Source: Sphingomonas hankyongi (GTDB lineage Bacteria > Pseudomonadota > Alphaproteobacteria > Sphingomonadales > Sphingomonadaceae). Taken from it: a DNA stretch of 64,000 bases. The notes beneath the pieces were generated by a model that saw only the letters and a program-made list of their open reading frames with translations, was not told where the DNA came from and did not search any database. Location of the stretch: contig NZ_JAMGBE010000002.1 of NCBI RefSeq assembly GCF_023516575.1, forward strand, positions 1 to 64,000, in the 5' to 3' direction. The position numbers and the translations under genes are program-made. Positions 1 to 8,955 of this stretch are shown piece after piece (within the stretch, counting starts at the first letter, position 1; every line of letters begins with the position of its first letter).

Positions 1-842
1 GCCGGCGCGTCGTTGACGCTCTTGACGGTGAGATTGACGGTTGCTGTGTCCGTCAGGCCATCGCAATCCTGGACCGTGTATGTGAATGACGGAGTTCCGT
101 TGTAATCGGGCGTCGGCGTGAATGTGAGCTTGCCGTCCATTCCCAGCGTCACCGTACCGCCGGGCACCGCAACTCCCGGTCCGCCCGCGGTGATGTTCGT
201 CCCATTGATCTGCGTGATCTTGAGCGCTTGATTATTGCCGTAGACGTCGACGTTGGTGTCGTTGCCGAGGACGTCGATCACGACCGCATTATCTTCATTA
301 GTGCACGCCACATCGTTCTTGGCATCGGGGGAAGTCGGATCGAGGCCATAGGAAGCCTGCTCGATCGCCGAGACCCTGAGATTGATCGTCTTGAAGGTGA
401 ATTCAGTCTGGCTTGCCTGGCCCGTATTCCTATTGAGATTGGCGAGAATGAACGCCTGGTATTGAGTCCACTCAGCCGTAAATGCCGCCATGAACGCGGC
501 GTTGTTCATCTGGGCTTGGCTGAGATAAATCAGAAGAGTGTCGATTTCAGCGGTTCCGCCGCTCGCGGACCCGTTACCGCCGTCGTAAATATCATAGCTT
601 GTGAATACGATGGGTGTGGAGCTCGTCAGATTCTCCCATGCCCGGTAGATCAGTGTGTCCGCCCCGGACCCGCCTAGCACCCGATCGGCACCTGAGCCGC
701 CATCCAGGGTGTCATTGCCGGAGCCACCATTCAGCGTATCGCTGCCGGCTCCCCCGCTCAGCGTGTCATTGCCCGAACCGCCAACGAGATTGTCACTGCC
801 AGACGTCCCCGTTGACGTCGTCGTGCCGCTTGCTCCAGCCAT
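1..842 (-). CDS. RTX / cadherin-like repeat secreted protein (N-terminal part; runs off window)
   Basis: Read from an ATG at 842 down to the window edge, about 280 codons with no stop; the rest lies outside. Residues ~15-60 carry five calcium-binding RTX-type repeats of the form GGSGNDTL / GGAGSDTL / GGSGADTL. A middle part (~65-175) is of unknown type. From ~175 comes a tandem-95/cadherin-like (VCBS-type) module with the typical PDYNGTPSFTYTVQD and a closing SVNDAPA linker. By family knowledge such proteins are exported by type I secretion and act at the surface as adhesins or matrix proteins. Here the RTX repeats sit at the N-terminus, so the export signal must lie in the missing C-terminus. 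A GGGGG stretch lies about 8 bases before the ATG. It neighbours an exopolysaccharide locus, which fits a matrix role (inference). Confidence 0.8.
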   Translation of the reverse strand, partial: MAGASGTTTSTGTSGSDNLVGGSGNDTLSGGAGSDTLNGGSGNDTLDGGSGADRVLGGSGADTLIYRAWENLTSSTPIVFTSYDIYDGGNGSASGGTAEIDTLLIYLSQAQMNNAAFMAAFTAEWTQYQAFILANLNRNTGQASQTEFTFKTINLRVSAIEQASYGLDPTSPDAKNDVACTNEDNAVVIDVLGNDTNVDVYGNNQALKITQINGTNITAGGPGVAVPGGTVTLGMDGKLTFTPTPDYNGTPSFTYTVQDCDGLTDTATVNLTVKSVNDAP

Positions 843-978
843 TTTGCGTACCCCCGAGATACACAAGCCGCCCCCCGGCGACTCGGTTAACTTTCGTTAA
901 CTAGTAGAATTTTACGAGAGTTGCCAAGCATTTGGTTGCGCATCCGTCCCAAACCGGGATTTTTCGAGGCAATTTTCT

Positions 979-1362
979 TCACCGCCGGCGGCGCGTCCGC
1001 TGTGCCGAACCGGGACGGAAAAGCTCTGGCCGAAGGCGGAGGGCAACCAGCAGGGTTGTCGGAAGGAACATCGTCAGAAGCAAGTCCTTCGCGCCCTCCC
1101 CATATTGCATGCCGGGATCGGGCCAGCGCTCCACCCAAAGGTCGACGGTTTCGTTCCACAAGGCGAGCGCGAAAAGCCATAGCCAGGGTCGCCATGCCCC
1201 AATCGGGCGACGAAGGACCAAGCCCAAGATCAGAAGCGCCACCACGCCAACCACGACATGCAGCGCGTCATGGCTAATCGTCGTCGAATGTTCGACGAAC
1301 AGCTTCGCTTGATGCCATGAGCTCATCGCCGAGGTGAGCGCCGACCAGAGCTGACGAAGCAC
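979..1362 (-). CDS. small hypothetical membrane protein of the exopolysaccharide locus
   Basis: 127 residues, with an ATG three bases after the stop of the O-antigen ligase gene, so it is almost certainly the last gene of the polysaccharide operon. There are about three hydrophobic segments: ~35-50 (HVVVGVVALLILGLVL), ~57-70 (WRPWLWLFALALWN) and ~90-105. The tail ends in a basic TRRRR. I do not recognise a named family; the layout loosely resembles small VanZ-like membrane proteins, but no signature motif is seen. Operon position suggests a helper role in polysaccharide assembly. A competing frame on the same strand (887..1195) lacks this hydrophobic pattern and is rejected. Confidence 0.6.
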   Translation of the reverse strand: MLRQLWSALTSAMSSWHQAKLFVEHSTTISHDALHVVVGVVALLILGLVLRRPIGAWRPWLWLFALALWNETVDLWVERWPDPGMQYGEGAKDLLLTMFLPTTLLVALRLRPELFRPGSAQRTRRRR

Positions 1363-1365
1363 GCT

Positions 1366-2727
1366 TTACTCCCAGCTGAGATGCCGCGTGGGGCGCAATT
1401 CCGACGAATCTCGCACATGTCCACGCTGCACCTTGGGCTGCGCCAGCAATGCCAAACACATTGCGAAAACGGTCGAAATAGCAGCCGTGCGAAGCGGAAA
1501 GTCTACGAGACTGTGGGCGAGGATCGCGGCTGAAGCGACACTGGCGGCGCGTGCAAACGGAGAAACGCCCGAGCGCCAGGCCCTTCCGGCCGCACTTACC
1601 CACCAGGCAAGGAAAAGACCGAGCACCACCAAGCCGGGCACACCCGTTTCGAAAGCCACCTCGACATATTCGTTATGGGCGTGATTCACGATCGGCTTCT
1701 CGAGACGATCATGGTCCTCGTAAAGCTGGTAGGCGGACCGGAAGGTGCCGGCACCGGACCCAAACGGAAGGAGGTCGCGGGTCGCGCGGATCGACGTGGT
1801 GAGGATCTCCTGCCGCGAAAGCACCGAGCTCTGGACATCGCCGCGCAAGTTGTGGCCACCGATGGGCACAACCCAGAGCGCAATGATCGCGATAATGAGC
1901 AATGTGCCGGAGACCATCGCCGAAATCGTGCGGAAGCGGTTTCGCCCGGGCAGAACGATCATCACGCTCGCGAGGGCCACCGGCACTGCCAGGAGGTATC
2001 CGGCCAGCGATTGATTAAGCGCCAAGCCCACCAGGATGACCAACGCCAGTCCGACGATCAGCGCGGCCATCGCCGAACATTGCTGAGCGCTGCCGCCGCG
2101 GACGGACGCAAGCAGCGCGGCGAGGAACGGCAAGGTCGCGACCAAGAGGGTCGCCATGTGGTTTGCATTGGCGAAGAAGCCGGTAGCCAGGCCGCGGCTG
2201 GTTTCGGCGTATAGGTACCAAGGCGAAGCCGCGCCGCCCGAAACCTGGAGCACCCCGATCAGAATGCCGACGATCGTTCCAGCGACGAGCGTAATTGCTA
2301 GCCACCGCGAACGATAAGCGCGCAAGCGTAGCATCGCACAGATCACCGCAATTGGAGGTATCATGGCAAACATGGCGGTGAGAGACTCATGCGGCGCCAG
2401 CGAAATCGCGACAGGAGGTACCGGTACGCCCAAGGCACTGAAACCAGCGGCGAGGCGTTCCCTTCCCCCGAGATGCGGCCAGATCGAAGCCGGAAGCGGA
2501 ACGAGCTGCAAAGCTATCACTGCAAGCCCGAGAAGGATGAGCAGCAACAGGTTCCAAGCGGGCTGGATCAGCGGGCGCTCATCACTTCCCAACGCCGCCC
2601 AGGCAACGATCGCCAAGCCGACCAGTTGCAAAATCATGTTGAACCAGACGCCCTGCACGCTGCCCCCCAGCAACAGACACAGGAGCAGATAGGCCGGCAC
2701 TACGGCTTCGCGCATGCGACTAGCCAT
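1366..2727 (-). CDS. O-antigen ligase / Wzy-type polymerase family membrane protein
   Basis: 453 residues, strongly hydrophobic, with roughly ten to twelve membrane spans. Near residue ~345 is the large periplasmic loop motif VNHAHNEYVEVAFETG, followed at once by a new span (VPGLVVLGLFLAWW). His-Asn-Glu in this loop is the hallmark of the Wzy_C/O-antigen ligase family. Members join lipid-linked sugar repeat units, either as polymerases or as ligases, at the outer face of the inner membrane. Next to a Wzc-type kinase and a Wza-type lipoprotein, polymerisation of an exported polysaccharide is the more likely role. The start at 2727 overlaps the previous gene's end by eight bases, suggesting translational coupling. 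Confidence 0.85.
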   Translation of the reverse strand: MASRMREAVVPAYLLLCLLLGGSVQGVWFNMILQLVGLAIVAWAALGSDERPLIQPAWNLLLLILLGLAVIALQLVPLPASIWPHLGGRERLAAGFSALGVPVPPVAISLAPHESLTAMFAMIPPIAVICAMLRLRAYRSRWLAITLVAGTIVGILIGVLQVSGGAASPWYLYAETSRGLATGFFANANHMATLLVATLPFLAALLASVRGGSAQQCSAMAALIVGLALVILVGLALNQSLAGYLLAVPVALASVMIVLPGRNRFRTISAMVSGTLLIIAIIALWVVPIGGHNLRGDVQSSVLSRQEILTTSIRATRDLLPFGSGAGTFRSAYQLYEDHDRLEKPIVNHAHNEYVEVAFETGVPGLVVLGLFLAWWVSAAGRAWRSGVSPFARAASVASAAILAHSLVDFPLRTAAISTVFAMCLALLAQPKVQRGHVRDSSELRPTRHLSWE

Positions 2728-3889
2728 TGCCCGGTTCTCGCGTCAGTTCGACGTGCACTATCCGGGCCTCCGATTGCTGCGGAATCTCCGTGGCCGTGCC
2801 GAACAGCTCCAAACGCTGCGCCGCGCAATTGCCGGGCACTTGGAAGCGCCAGCCCGCAACGGCGCGCTCAAGGGGAGCGGCTGCCAGGACGACGTTCGTC
2901 GGAGCACACGTCAATCGCCACTGCAGCGCTGACTCTTCAGGTACAAGACCGCTGAATCGCGCGATGAAACGGTAGGCTCCGGGTTTCAGGAGAAGGATCT
3001 GCCCGGCGAGCGAGCCGTCTTCCTGGCCGTAAGAAATGACATGCAGGCCGCCGCCGACCTGTCGCTCCGCAAGGCCCGCCCTATTCGAAAGCAGCGACCA
3101 GTTGAACGGCGGCAGAGGCGCAGGCTGTCGAAAATCCGGGTCGAATAGAAGCGCTTGGTCTGCGCGGACAGCGAACCTGGACGCCCACACCCGGCGAGCG
3201 AGCGCATATTGTCGGGCTTCCAACAGCGAGCTTAGCATCGTCGGCAGCCATGCGCTGTGGACACCGGCGGGCGGCGGACCAGCAAGAGCAAGGACAGTCC
3301 CGGTGGCGGTTGGATCGCGGGCCAGCTCGCGCAGCGTGGCCTCGGCTAGACCATGTCCTTCCTCGAACATGGAGCGCAGCATCGGCCAATTGGCACGATT
3401 TCGGGCGTAAACCGCGATGTAGGGCGCAAGGCTTTCCGCGCCATTCGGCACAAGCCGCGCAAGGACTGCAGATTCCGCAAGGCCCCGCCGCTCGTCGCCC
3501 CGCTGAAAATATCGCTGAGCGAGAAAGTAACGAGCGGGAAGAGACCGTCCCGCGCGCCACTTTGCATCGTCAAAAGCTCGCTCCGCGGACGGCAGGTCGC
3601 CGGAAAGTTGCCGTTCGACCCCCCGTACGAGGTAGGGCTCAGGTTGTAGCGGCGCCTCTTCACCGACATCCACGATCTTTTGGACAGTTTCGGGATTTAC
3701 CGCCCGCCCCTGTCGAACCGACGTCGCTATTGCCATCATCCCGTCCGACAACGCGACGAGAGGATGCGATCGCCAGAACAGCGATGCGCGTTCCGGGCGA
3801 CTTTCCACCCACGCGTTCACAGCGGCATTACGCACGACCTGCGCGGCGAGCAGCATTGCGGCGAACGCGACGAGGAGCTTTCGAGTCAT
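2720..3889 (-). CDS. exopolysaccharide-locus helper protein with TPR-like middle (unknown function)
   Basis: 389 residues from an ATG at 3889; the same frame is open further upstream but only as a shadow of the kinase gene. A signal/anchor segment is seen at the N-terminus (LLVAFAAMLLAAQVV). The middle (~70-220) is rich in Ala, Arg and Leu with helix-pair texture such as PSAERAFDDAKW and LPARYFLAQRYFQRGD, resembling tetratricopeptide repeats. The C-terminal ~130 residues look like a beta-rich domain (GQILLLKPGAYRFIARFSG) with two Cys. I do not recognise a named family. Its place between kinase and polymerase, with an eight-base overlap onto the polymerase gene, points to a periplasmic scaffold in polysaccharide assembly (inference). 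Confidence 0.75.
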   Translation of the reverse strand: MTRKLLVAFAAMLLAAQVVRNAAVNAWVESRPERASLFWRSHPLVALSDGMMAIATSVRQGRAVNPETVQKIVDVGEEAPLQPEPYLVRGVERQLSGDLPSAERAFDDAKWRAGRSLPARYFLAQRYFQRGDERRGLAESAVLARLVPNGAESLAPYIAVYARNRANWPMLRSMFEEGHGLAEATLRELARDPTATGTVLALAGPPPAGVHSAWLPTMLSSLLEARQYALARRVWASRFAVRADQALLFDPDFRQPAPLPPFNWSLLSNRAGLAERQVGGGLHVISYGQEDGSLAGQILLLKPGAYRFIARFSGLVPEESALQWRLTCAPTNVVLAAAPLERAVAGWRFQVPGNCAAQRLELFGTATEIPQQSEARIVHVELTREPGNG

Positions 3890-3909
3890 GGAATTGGTCG
3901 GCGCTTGCC

Positions 3910-6129
3910 TCAGTCGTCGCTCGCCTGCGGGATCATCAGGATCTCTGTCCTGTTGCGATCGAGCTGGCGTCCATATCCGTAGCCATAGCCATAACGGTGA
4001 TAGCCGTAGCCACCGCCCATGTCGCGAGCCTTGGTCAGCGCTGCCCCGAGGACATGAGTTCCGGTCGCTTCGAGCCGATTCAGCGCTTCTATTGCGGCCC
4101 TCGTCCTCGTCTTCCCGCTCTCGACCACGAAGAGGACGTGGCCGGCCGCAGACGCCAGTAAAGGAGAATCGGCGAGGCCAATTGTCGGCGGACCATCGAT
4201 GACAACCAGATCGAAACGTTCGGAAGCCTCGGCGATGATCTTCCGAATCCGGCTCGTGGATAGCAGGTCGGCGGGGTTCGGGGGGACCGGACCGCTCGGC
4301 AGAAGCCACAGATTCTCGTGCTGTGTCTCAAGCACGTGGCCGTCGATCTGGTCCTCAGTGGTCAACAACTTGCTGAGGCCTACCTTTTCGTTGGACGCCT
4401 TGAACGCCGGCTTACGCAAGTCGCTGTCGATCAGCAGGACCGACTTCTCGCGGCGAGCATGATTCTGGGCAAGCGCCAAGGCGGTAGACGACTTTCCTTC
4501 GCCCGGTTGCGTGCTGGTCACGACCATGATCTTCGGCATGCCTTCGTCAGTGCTGAATCGAAGCGCGGCGACGATTGCCGAATAAGCCTCAGATACCGTT
4601 GACGTTGGATTCTTGAGGTCGTCGACAAACGCGTCGCGCGCGGCCGTTTTGGGGACTGCGCCGAGGCAGGCCAGGGCCAGCTTCGTTCGGATGTCCTCTC
4701 GAGTCTTGATCGTGTCGTTAATGAATTCAAGCGCGACCGCGGCTCCGATGCCGGCGAGCAGCCCGAGGCCCAGACCACCAAGCAGATTGAGCAGCAGGTT
4801 GGGCTTGTAGGGAGCGGATGGCGCATCCGCGCGGTCGACGACCGAGACCGGCGCCATGCCGATCCCTCCTGCCACTCCGATCTCCTTGAAGCGCTGAAGA
4901 AGCGCATCGTACAGGCCGCGGTTAGTATCCACCTCGCGCTGCAGGATGTTGTACTGAATGCTCCTGCCACGAAGATTGAGCACCGAACCCTTCAGTTGGT
5001 TCACGCGCCCTTGAAGGGCATGTTCCGCCGACAAGGCTGCACGATAATCGGCCAGCAGGGTGTTGCTCCGCCCCGACGACATGCGAGCTCCCTCCTGGGC
5101 GATTTGCCGGTCGAGCTCGTTGATTTGCGCCTGAAGGCTCTGCATCTCCGGATGCTCGGGCTTCATGAACGTGCGCTTCTGTTGGTAGTCGGCCTGAAGC
5201 GTCGCACGTTGTTGCCTGAGGGCTTGGGTGCTTGCAGTCACATCACTCGTCGGCCCCGTGGCCAGCGATTGCCGATAGGCACCTTCGGCCGCGACCCGAC
5301 GAGCAGTCGCGTCCGCAAGAGCGCGGTTGAGCGTTATCAGGGACTCGCCCTGAAGCGAGCCCGCATCGCTTGGGGGCCCGCCGTCGCTTTCGTTCGACGT
5401 CGTGATTATCCCCTGAGCCTGTGCATAGGCGACCAGCGACCGCTCCGATCGCTCAAGATCGCTGCGCGCCTTCGATATCTGCCGCTCAAGAAAATTCCTG
5501 GCGTAAGCTGACGCTTCATAACGCCTCTGGAGCGATGAATTGATGAAGCTGTCGGCAATGCCGTTGGCCACTTGAGCGGCTAGTTGTGGCGATGGCGAGT
5601 CATAGCTGAATCTGATGAGCGTGCCCTCTTTGGGCTCGATGACGTGAAGTCCTCCTTGCACGGTCGCTGCGGCGATCTTGAGCCGGTCCGATGCATCGAC
5701 GTCCATCGAAACCACGTTTGGGTTGTTGGCGAGATTGAGTTCTTGAGCCGTTCGTTGCGCGACATTCTGGCTCTCGATAAGCCCGGCCTGCGTGACCACG
5801 AACTCGTAACTATCGCCGATCGACTGCTCACGTTGGCGACTTTGTTCATCGTTGACCGACACGGTGGGCGGATTGACCTCGAGCGTCACCCATGCCCGGT
5901 AGATTGGCGTCGTGATCAGGCTGAGGATCATCCCCGCAGCTATGCCCAGAGCAATTGCCCCCAGGATCAGCCACTTCCAGTGCCGCAAGATCCGCAGGAA
6001 GGTGGTGAAATCGAGAATGTTGCTCGCGGAATAGATTCGCTGTCCCGGACGAGCTTCGGCGGCGGCTTGGGGCGCGTAGGGCTGGATAGGCCAGGCTCGA
6101 TCGTCCGGTACGGCGATGCTGTTATTCAC
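3910..6129 (-). CDS. Wzc/GumC-type polysaccharide copolymerase with bacterial tyrosine kinase domain
   Basis: 739 residues, GTG start at 6129. The N-terminal Wzz chain-length domain has a first membrane span near residue 55 (WLILGAIALGIAAGMIL). A long periplasmic coiled-coil follows (~190-400), and a second span lies near 450 with the Pro/Gly-rich APYKPNLLLNLLGGLGLG. The cytosolic BY-kinase has Walker A TQPGEGKSS (~540), Walker A' VLLIDSDLRKP (~565) and Walker B LVVIDGPP (~640). The tail carries a tyrosine cluster, YGYHRYGYGYGYG, the expected autophosphorylation site. By family knowledge, cycling of tail phosphorylation controls export and length of capsule or exopolysaccharide. The Wza-like partner lies just upstream, 37 bases away. 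Confidence 0.93.
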   Translation of the reverse strand: MNNSIAVPDDRAWPIQPYAPQAAAEARPGQRIYSASNILDFTTFLRILRHWKWLILGAIALGIAAGMILSLITTPIYRAWVTLEVNPPTVSVNDEQSRQREQSIGDSYEFVVTQAGLIESQNVAQRTAQELNLANNPNVVSMDVDASDRLKIAAATVQGGLHVIEPKEGTLIRFSYDSPSPQLAAQVANGIADSFINSSLQRRYEASAYARNFLERQISKARSDLERSERSLVAYAQAQGIITTSNESDGGPPSDAGSLQGESLITLNRALADATARRVAAEGAYRQSLATGPTSDVTASTQALRQQRATLQADYQQKRTFMKPEHPEMQSLQAQINELDRQIAQEGARMSSGRSNTLLADYRAALSAEHALQGRVNQLKGSVLNLRGRSIQYNILQREVDTNRGLYDALLQRFKEIGVAGGIGMAPVSVVDRADAPSAPYKPNLLLNLLGGLGLGLLAGIGAAVALEFINDTIKTREDIRTKLALACLGAVPKTAARDAFVDDLKNPTSTVSEAYSAIVAALRFSTDEGMPKIMVVTSTQPGEGKSSTALALAQNHARREKSVLLIDSDLRKPAFKASNEKVGLSKLLTTEDQIDGHVLETQHENLWLLPSGPVPPNPADLLSTSRIRKIIAEASERFDLVVIDGPPTIGLADSPLLASAAGHVLFVVESGKTRTRAAIEALNRLEATGTHVLGAALTKARDMGGGYGYHRYGYGYGYGRQLDRNRTEILMIPQASDD

Positions 6130-6166
6130 GGCCTGACTAAATCCTGATGTTGCATGTGTCGCACGC

Positions 6167-6880
6167 TTAGAGCGGACCGAAGATAGCCAGCAACGGAATA
6201 GTGCCGAGAATCTGCTTGTACGCCTGGCGTATCGAGGAACCGTCGACGACTACGATGTCACCGGCGTAGAGCTGGGGATCCGGCGATTGACCGCGGCGGA
6301 TCGCCACCAGGTCGAATGCGGCGCCCTGGCGCTGTCCATTGACGGTACGGAAGACCGCGACGCGGTGCGGGTTGGCGTCCTCGGTTATGCCCTTCGCGGA
6401 GGCCACCGCGCGCATGAGGCTCGTGGGGCCGATCGTCGGAAAGGCTCCTGGCTCCCTGACAGCGCCATCTACCGTGACCACGCGGCTAGTGGATTCCTTG
6501 ATTCCAACGCTGACGTCCGGATTTTCCAGATATTTCTCGCCAAGCTTGGCGGTAAGCTCACTGTCGAGTTGAGCTGTCGTTAGATTGACCGCTCTTACCT
6601 CACCGATCAACGGGAGCGATATGTTGCCAGCGAGATCGACATTATATTCGCCCGTCAGATCGTCCATCTTCAAGACTTTGATCGCCAGCTTGTCGAGAGG
6701 GGCGATCCTGTAGTCGCTTTCCAGCGGCGCCACGGTGGGCGCATCAGGCGCGGGCATGGCAATATCATAGGGTAGCGGGCCTCCCCGACCTTCCGTGCAG
6801 CCGGCCAGCAGAAAAGTGGCAGCTAGGGTAGCAAGGAAGAACCGGAACGACTTCGGGGCGGCAATCAGATCAGCAAGCAC
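6167..6880 (-). CDS. polysaccharide biosynthesis/export outer-membrane lipoprotein (Wza/GumB type)
   Basis: 237 residues from a GTG at 6880 with GAGG seven bases before it. The signal peptide ends in a perfect lipobox, LLAGC, so the mature protein is a lipoprotein. Poly_export domain: YRIAPLDKLAIKVLKMDDLTGEY, then the SLBB-type stretch VTVDGAVREPGAFPTIGPTSL. It is shorter than Wza (~380) and matches the short GumB-like class. It forms the outer-membrane exit of the polysaccharide channel and works with the kinase encoded immediately downstream. It is the first gene of the locus on this strand; an inverted repeat lies ~65 bases before it. Confidence 0.9.
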   Translation of the reverse strand: MLADLIAAPKSFRFFLATLAATFLLAGCTEGRGGPLPYDIAMPAPDAPTVAPLESDYRIAPLDKLAIKVLKMDDLTGEYNVDLAGNISLPLIGEVRAVNLTTAQLDSELTAKLGEKYLENPDVSVGIKESTSRVVTVDGAVREPGAFPTIGPTSLMRAVASAKGITEDANPHRVAVFRTVNGQRQGAAFDLVAIRRGQSPDPQLYAGDIVVVDGSSIRQAYKQILGTIPLLAIFGPL

Positions 6881-6945
6881 AACAATACCTCGCGAAAATA
6901 CGCGCGATCCCCCTAATCGATCTCCCCGGAGCGGGCGTGATTAGT

Positions 6946-6963
6946 ATTCAATACGGATTGAAT
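6946..6963. repeat. perfect inverted repeat ahead of the exopolysaccharide operon
   Basis: ATTCAAT-acgg-ATTGAAT: seven-base arms and a four-base loop, between the stop of the phosphatase gene (6963) and the start of the export lipoprotein (6880). It has no T-run, so a terminator is unlikely. Position and symmetry suit a regulator binding site for the polysaccharide operon, which is inference only. Confidence 0.4.
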
Positions 6964-7739
6964 CAATGCGCGTGCGCAACGGCCGTGGGCGTAGGGGCTC
7001 GCGTGTCGAGGAACCATCTCTCTTCACCCTCGATTGCGACCGCGCTCAATATGCCCGTTGCGAAGGCTCCCGTGTCGATGCCAATCCGATTGGCGCACTC
7101 CTCAATCTCCGAACTGATCGTATGACCGTGGACGACGATGAAACCGTGGTCCGTATCGTCGAGAAGGAATGGCTCCCGGATCCATCGAAGGTCCGACTGG
7201 CGCTGATCATCGAGCTCGACGCCAGGACGTATTCCGGCGTGAACGAAAAGGTAGTCCCCGAACCGGCAAGTATCGACGAATTCTTCCAGGAACTCGACGT
7301 GCTCTGGCGGAACTGCTGCGCGGACTGCCTCGACAGCTGCGTCCGACCGCAACCTGGCGAGCGTGGCGGGATCAACGCCATAGCTTGTTAGGCATTGTGC
7401 CCCGCCGAAACGCAGCCAGCTGGGAATGAGAGAGCCGTCCCCCTTAAGGATGCGAAGGAGCACCTCTTCATGATTGCCGAGCAGGAAGACGGGACTGACA
7501 CCAGCATGCCGGTAGGTCCGAAGGCGCTCGATCACCTGCGCTGAGTTGGGTCCCCGGTCGATCAAGTCGCCCACGAAGACGAGCAGGGTCGCCTTCGCCG
7601 GGCGGTCCTTCAGATCCTCGTGTATTTTCCCGAGCAACTGCTCGAGGAGATCGAGCCGGCCGTGGATGTCTCCAACCACGTAAGCGCGGTGGGCCCGTGC
7701 ACCGACGGGACCGACAGACTTACGGCTCAACATGAACAT
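6963..7739 (-). CDS. PPP-family metallophosphoesterase (serine/threonine protein phosphatase-like)
   Basis: 258 residues. All motifs of the two-metal PPP family are present: VVGDIHGRLD (~25), FVGDLIDRGPNS (~55), LLGNHEEVLL (~85), FVHAGIRPG (~165) and VVHGHT (~205). GNHE resembles bacterial PrpA/PrpB-like protein phosphatases and lambda phosphatase. ApaH (Ap4A hydrolase) is a related possibility because apaG is the next gene upstream, as in the enterobacterial apaG-apaH order. The protein is cytosolic, with no signal peptide. Being next to a tyrosine-kinase polysaccharide locus it could act on phosphoproteins, but the sequence does not decide between substrates. Confidence 0.85.
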   Translation of the reverse strand: MFMLSRKSVGPVGARAHRAYVVGDIHGRLDLLEQLLGKIHEDLKDRPAKATLLVFVGDLIDRGPNSAQVIERLRTYRHAGVSPVFLLGNHEEVLLRILKGDGSLIPSWLRFGGAQCLTSYGVDPATLARLRSDAAVEAVRAAVPPEHVEFLEEFVDTCRFGDYLFVHAGIRPGVELDDQRQSDLRWIREPFLLDDTDHGFIVVHGHTISSEIEECANRIGIDTGAFATGILSAVAIEGEERWFLDTRAPTPTAVAHAH

Positions 7740-7806
7740 AGTCCCTAGAACTCACGAAGCGGGATTGCTTTCCCCTCTGAGGCATGATGGCCGACGAAAG
7801 CTTGCT

Positions 7807-8208
7807 TCAGGCGCTGAGCAACTGAAAACGCGGAATATCAATGTCGAAGGCGCTTCCGTCCTCGTCGACCATCCTATAGCTTCCGCTCATCGTTCCCGTT
7901 GGCGTGTCGAGCGGGCACCCAGAGACGTAATCGAAGCTGGCGCCAGGGGCGATCAGCGGCATCTCCCCGACGACACCCTCTCCCTGCACTTCGTGCACGG
8001 TGCCGCGGCCATCGACGATCTTCCAGTTTCGAGAAAGAAGCTGAACCGCGACATCCGACCCATTCTCTACCCGGACATGGTAAGACCAGAACCATCGGCT
8101 CGACGAAGGGTCGGACTGCTCGGCGAGGTAACTGACCGCAACGCGGACGGCTATTCCGCGAGTAACCGCGACGTTGGGAAACAACATGGCCAGCGCGTCG
8201 ATCGTCAC
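7807..8208 (-). CDS. apaG: ApaG protein (DUF525, beta-sandwich)
   Basis: 133 residues, close to the usual ~125. The ApaG fold shows as RGIAVRVAVSYLAEQSDP, then RWFWSYHVRVEN, LLSRNWKIVDGRG and the glycine-rich VQGEGVVGEMPLIAPG, ending in GTMSGSYRM. The family is a small fibronectin-III-like fold known as ApaG or Co2+/Mg2+ efflux protein; its exact function is unsettled. The start at 8208 is kept, but an internal ATG at MLFPNV is possible. It is nine bases from recO upstream and probably in the same transcript as uvrC-recO. Confidence 0.93.
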   Translation of the reverse strand: MTIDALAMLFPNVAVTRGIAVRVAVSYLAEQSDPSSSRWFWSYHVRVENGSDVAVQLLSRNWKIVDGRGTVHEVQGEGVVGEMPLIAPGASFDYVSGCPLDTPTGTMSGSYRMVDEDGSAFDIDIPRFQLLSA

Positions 8209-8217
8209 GTTGTTCAG

Positions 8218-8955
8218 TTAGGCCAGTCCACCCGCCACGCGCAACCGCTCGACGAGCCGAATACGTGCATCCAATAGGGGAGAGGAACGCTCAGCCAGCA
8301 CGTCTCTTGCCAGAAAGTGGCCCGTTAAGTTTAGTCCTTCTGCGATCTCCCGCCAGGTTGCGGTGCCGCCCTGCTTCACGAATCGGGGAAGCGGGAGCAG
8401 CTTGCCCGCATAGGGCTCGGCTTCTGCTGCACTTACGGCGCGGCCGGATCGCGGGCTCACAGCGGTCAGATCGTCGCTAGAGCCGGTCACGACACATTGC
8501 CCCAAGTCGAGCCCAAAGCCGAGTTCAGCGAGCAGCAGCAGCTCGTAACGAACGAGGGCGGCGCCCCATCCGCTCGCCGATGGCGCCGCTTCGATGGCGT
8601 CGAGGAGGCCGGCCAGGCCCTCGTAGAGGGATGGATAGGGCTGACCCTCTGGAAGTGCCGTGGCAGTCAAGGCCGTTGCCCATTCAATAGCTGCGGCCGG
8701 CAAGGGCTCGCTCAGCAGTGGAGCGCGGCTGTGAACCAGCTCGACGCTCGCTTGCGGCAATTGGGCATCCGTTCGCTGCGAAAGCTGTGCCTCGACGATA
8801 TTGGCGGCGATCAGGACGGGGCGCATCCGGCGCCCCCGCGCGCCTCGCACATAAGCGGCCTGCAGCCCAAGATCGGGCGTCATGAGCCGCACAATCGCGC
8901 CATGTTCCCCGTGATTGCGGAGAGCACAGACGATCGCTCGGGTCTCGGTCCTCAT
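8218..8955 (-). CDS. recO: DNA repair protein RecO
   Basis: 245 residues, the normal length. The N-terminal OB fold reads [33 protein letters not shown], followed by the helical domain with [22 protein letters not shown]. RecO loads RecA onto SSB-coated gaps together with RecR (RecFOR pathway). The zinc-finger cysteines of some RecO proteins are mostly missing here; only the Cys in GQCVVTG is seen. Its ATG overlaps the uvrC stop (ATGA), so the two repair genes are translationally coupled. Confidence 0.93.
   Translation of the reverse strand: MRTETRAIVCALRNHGEHGAIVRLMTPDLGLQAAYVRGARGRRMRPVLIAANIVEAQLSQRTDAQLPQASVELVHSRAPLLSEPLPAAAIEWATALTATALPEGQPYPSLYEGLAGLLDAIEAAPSASGWGAALVRYELLLLAELGFGLDLGQCVVTGSSDDLTAVSPRSGRAVSAAEAEPYAGKLLPLPRFVKQGGTATWREIAEGLNLTGHFLARDVLAERSSPLLDARIRLVERLRVAGGLA

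Noticed and set aside
655-800. Regularly spaced repeats that look like a direct-repeat array
   Set aside because: They code for RTX repeats (GGxGxDxL) in a protein frame; unit lengths and sequence do not fit CRISPR.
887-901. GTTAAC-N4-GTTAAC before the RTX gene as a CtrA site
   Set aside because: The TTAA cores are six bases apart, not seven, and there is no further support.
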